Part shown: in pieces, positions 63,970 through 64,000 of the stretch
How the letters are laid out: every line of letters starts with the position of its first letter
Position numbering within the stretch: the stretch's first letter is position 1
Assembly: GCA_031763025.1 (NCBI GenBank)
Contig: JASSKH010000012.1
Location: 124,001 to 188,000 of the forward strand
Source of the DNA: Macrocystis pyrifera
Lineage: Eukaryota; Sar; Phaeophyceae; Laminariales; Laminariaceae
Direction of reading: 5' to 3'
DNA length: 64,000 bases
The notes under the pieces: model-generated
What the model was told of the DNA's origin: nothing
Seen by the model: the letters and a program-made list of their open reading frames with translations, nothing else
The model's database searches: none
Program-made: the position numbers and the translations under genes

Positions 63970-64000
63970 GGTACCTTGGATGTCTAGCTCACGTAGTGAG

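Overview
This is eukaryotic nuclear DNA, most likely from a stramenopile and probably a brown alga. That is an inference from three things: GT-AG introns in one large host gene; the unusual architecture of that gene (Lin-12/Notch repeats, then a polymorphic-outer-membrane-protein type beta-helix, then a multi-pass membrane tail), which I associate with brown-algal and other stramenopile genomes; and a very high load of degenerate retrotransposons, minisatellites and simple repeats. There are no bacterial operons, ribosome binding sites or CRISPR arrays.

Layout. 1-3.0 kb: tandem repeats, including a GGGACGGGAC minisatellite family that recurs at 49.9 kb. 3.7-8.3 kb: a decayed Ty1/copia element on the minus strand, with gag, protease, integrase, reverse transcriptase (RT) and RNase H in order. 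8.4-21.2 kb: four main pieces of one RTE-like LINE family (three minus, one plus), a 60-codon tandem repeat, GGGTC minisatellites and a roughly 1-kb dispersed repeat. 21.6-25.3 kb: two DNA transposons. One is a 428-bp Harbinger-like element with a TTA duplication. The other is a 3,019-bp internally deleted hAT element with perfect 14-bp inverted ends, a perfect 8-bp target duplication, and subterminal arrays of a palindromic 42-bp unit. 25.3-30.9 kb: small repeats, a MITE, a 200-bp satellite and tRNA-like sequences.

31.2-37.9 kb: the only convincing host gene. It encodes a secreted or membrane-anchored giant protein: signal peptide, three LNR modules, a long beta-helix, a Cys-rich stretch, one transmembrane helix and about seven more. 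It has at least four coding exons. Five single-base frame breaks in exon 1 make it either a pseudogene or affected by consensus errors.

38-50 kb: simple repeats, a second copia fragment, the second copy of the 1-kb repeat carrying a MITE, and a 200-bp satellite array. 50.5-53.3 kb: a second, unrelated LINE (minus) with endonuclease, RT and a terminal zinc knuckle. 53.6-63.5 kb: a tyrosine-recombinase retrotransposon of the DIRS/Ngaro type on the plus strand (gag, Arg/Gly-rich repeat, RT, RNase H, recombinase), with many poly-G runs on its sense strand. Its RT is split by a 3,407-bp LTR element with 194-bp TG..CA LTRs and a 5-bp duplication, and that element contains a MITE, so insertions are nested three deep. 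The window ends with a retroposon carrying a poly(A) tail.

No transposon here looks intact. Catalytic residues are visibly lost in the copia protease and integrase, one LINE RT, the DIRS-type RT and its recombinase. All assignments were made by reading motifs and comparing copies within the window; no database search was possible.
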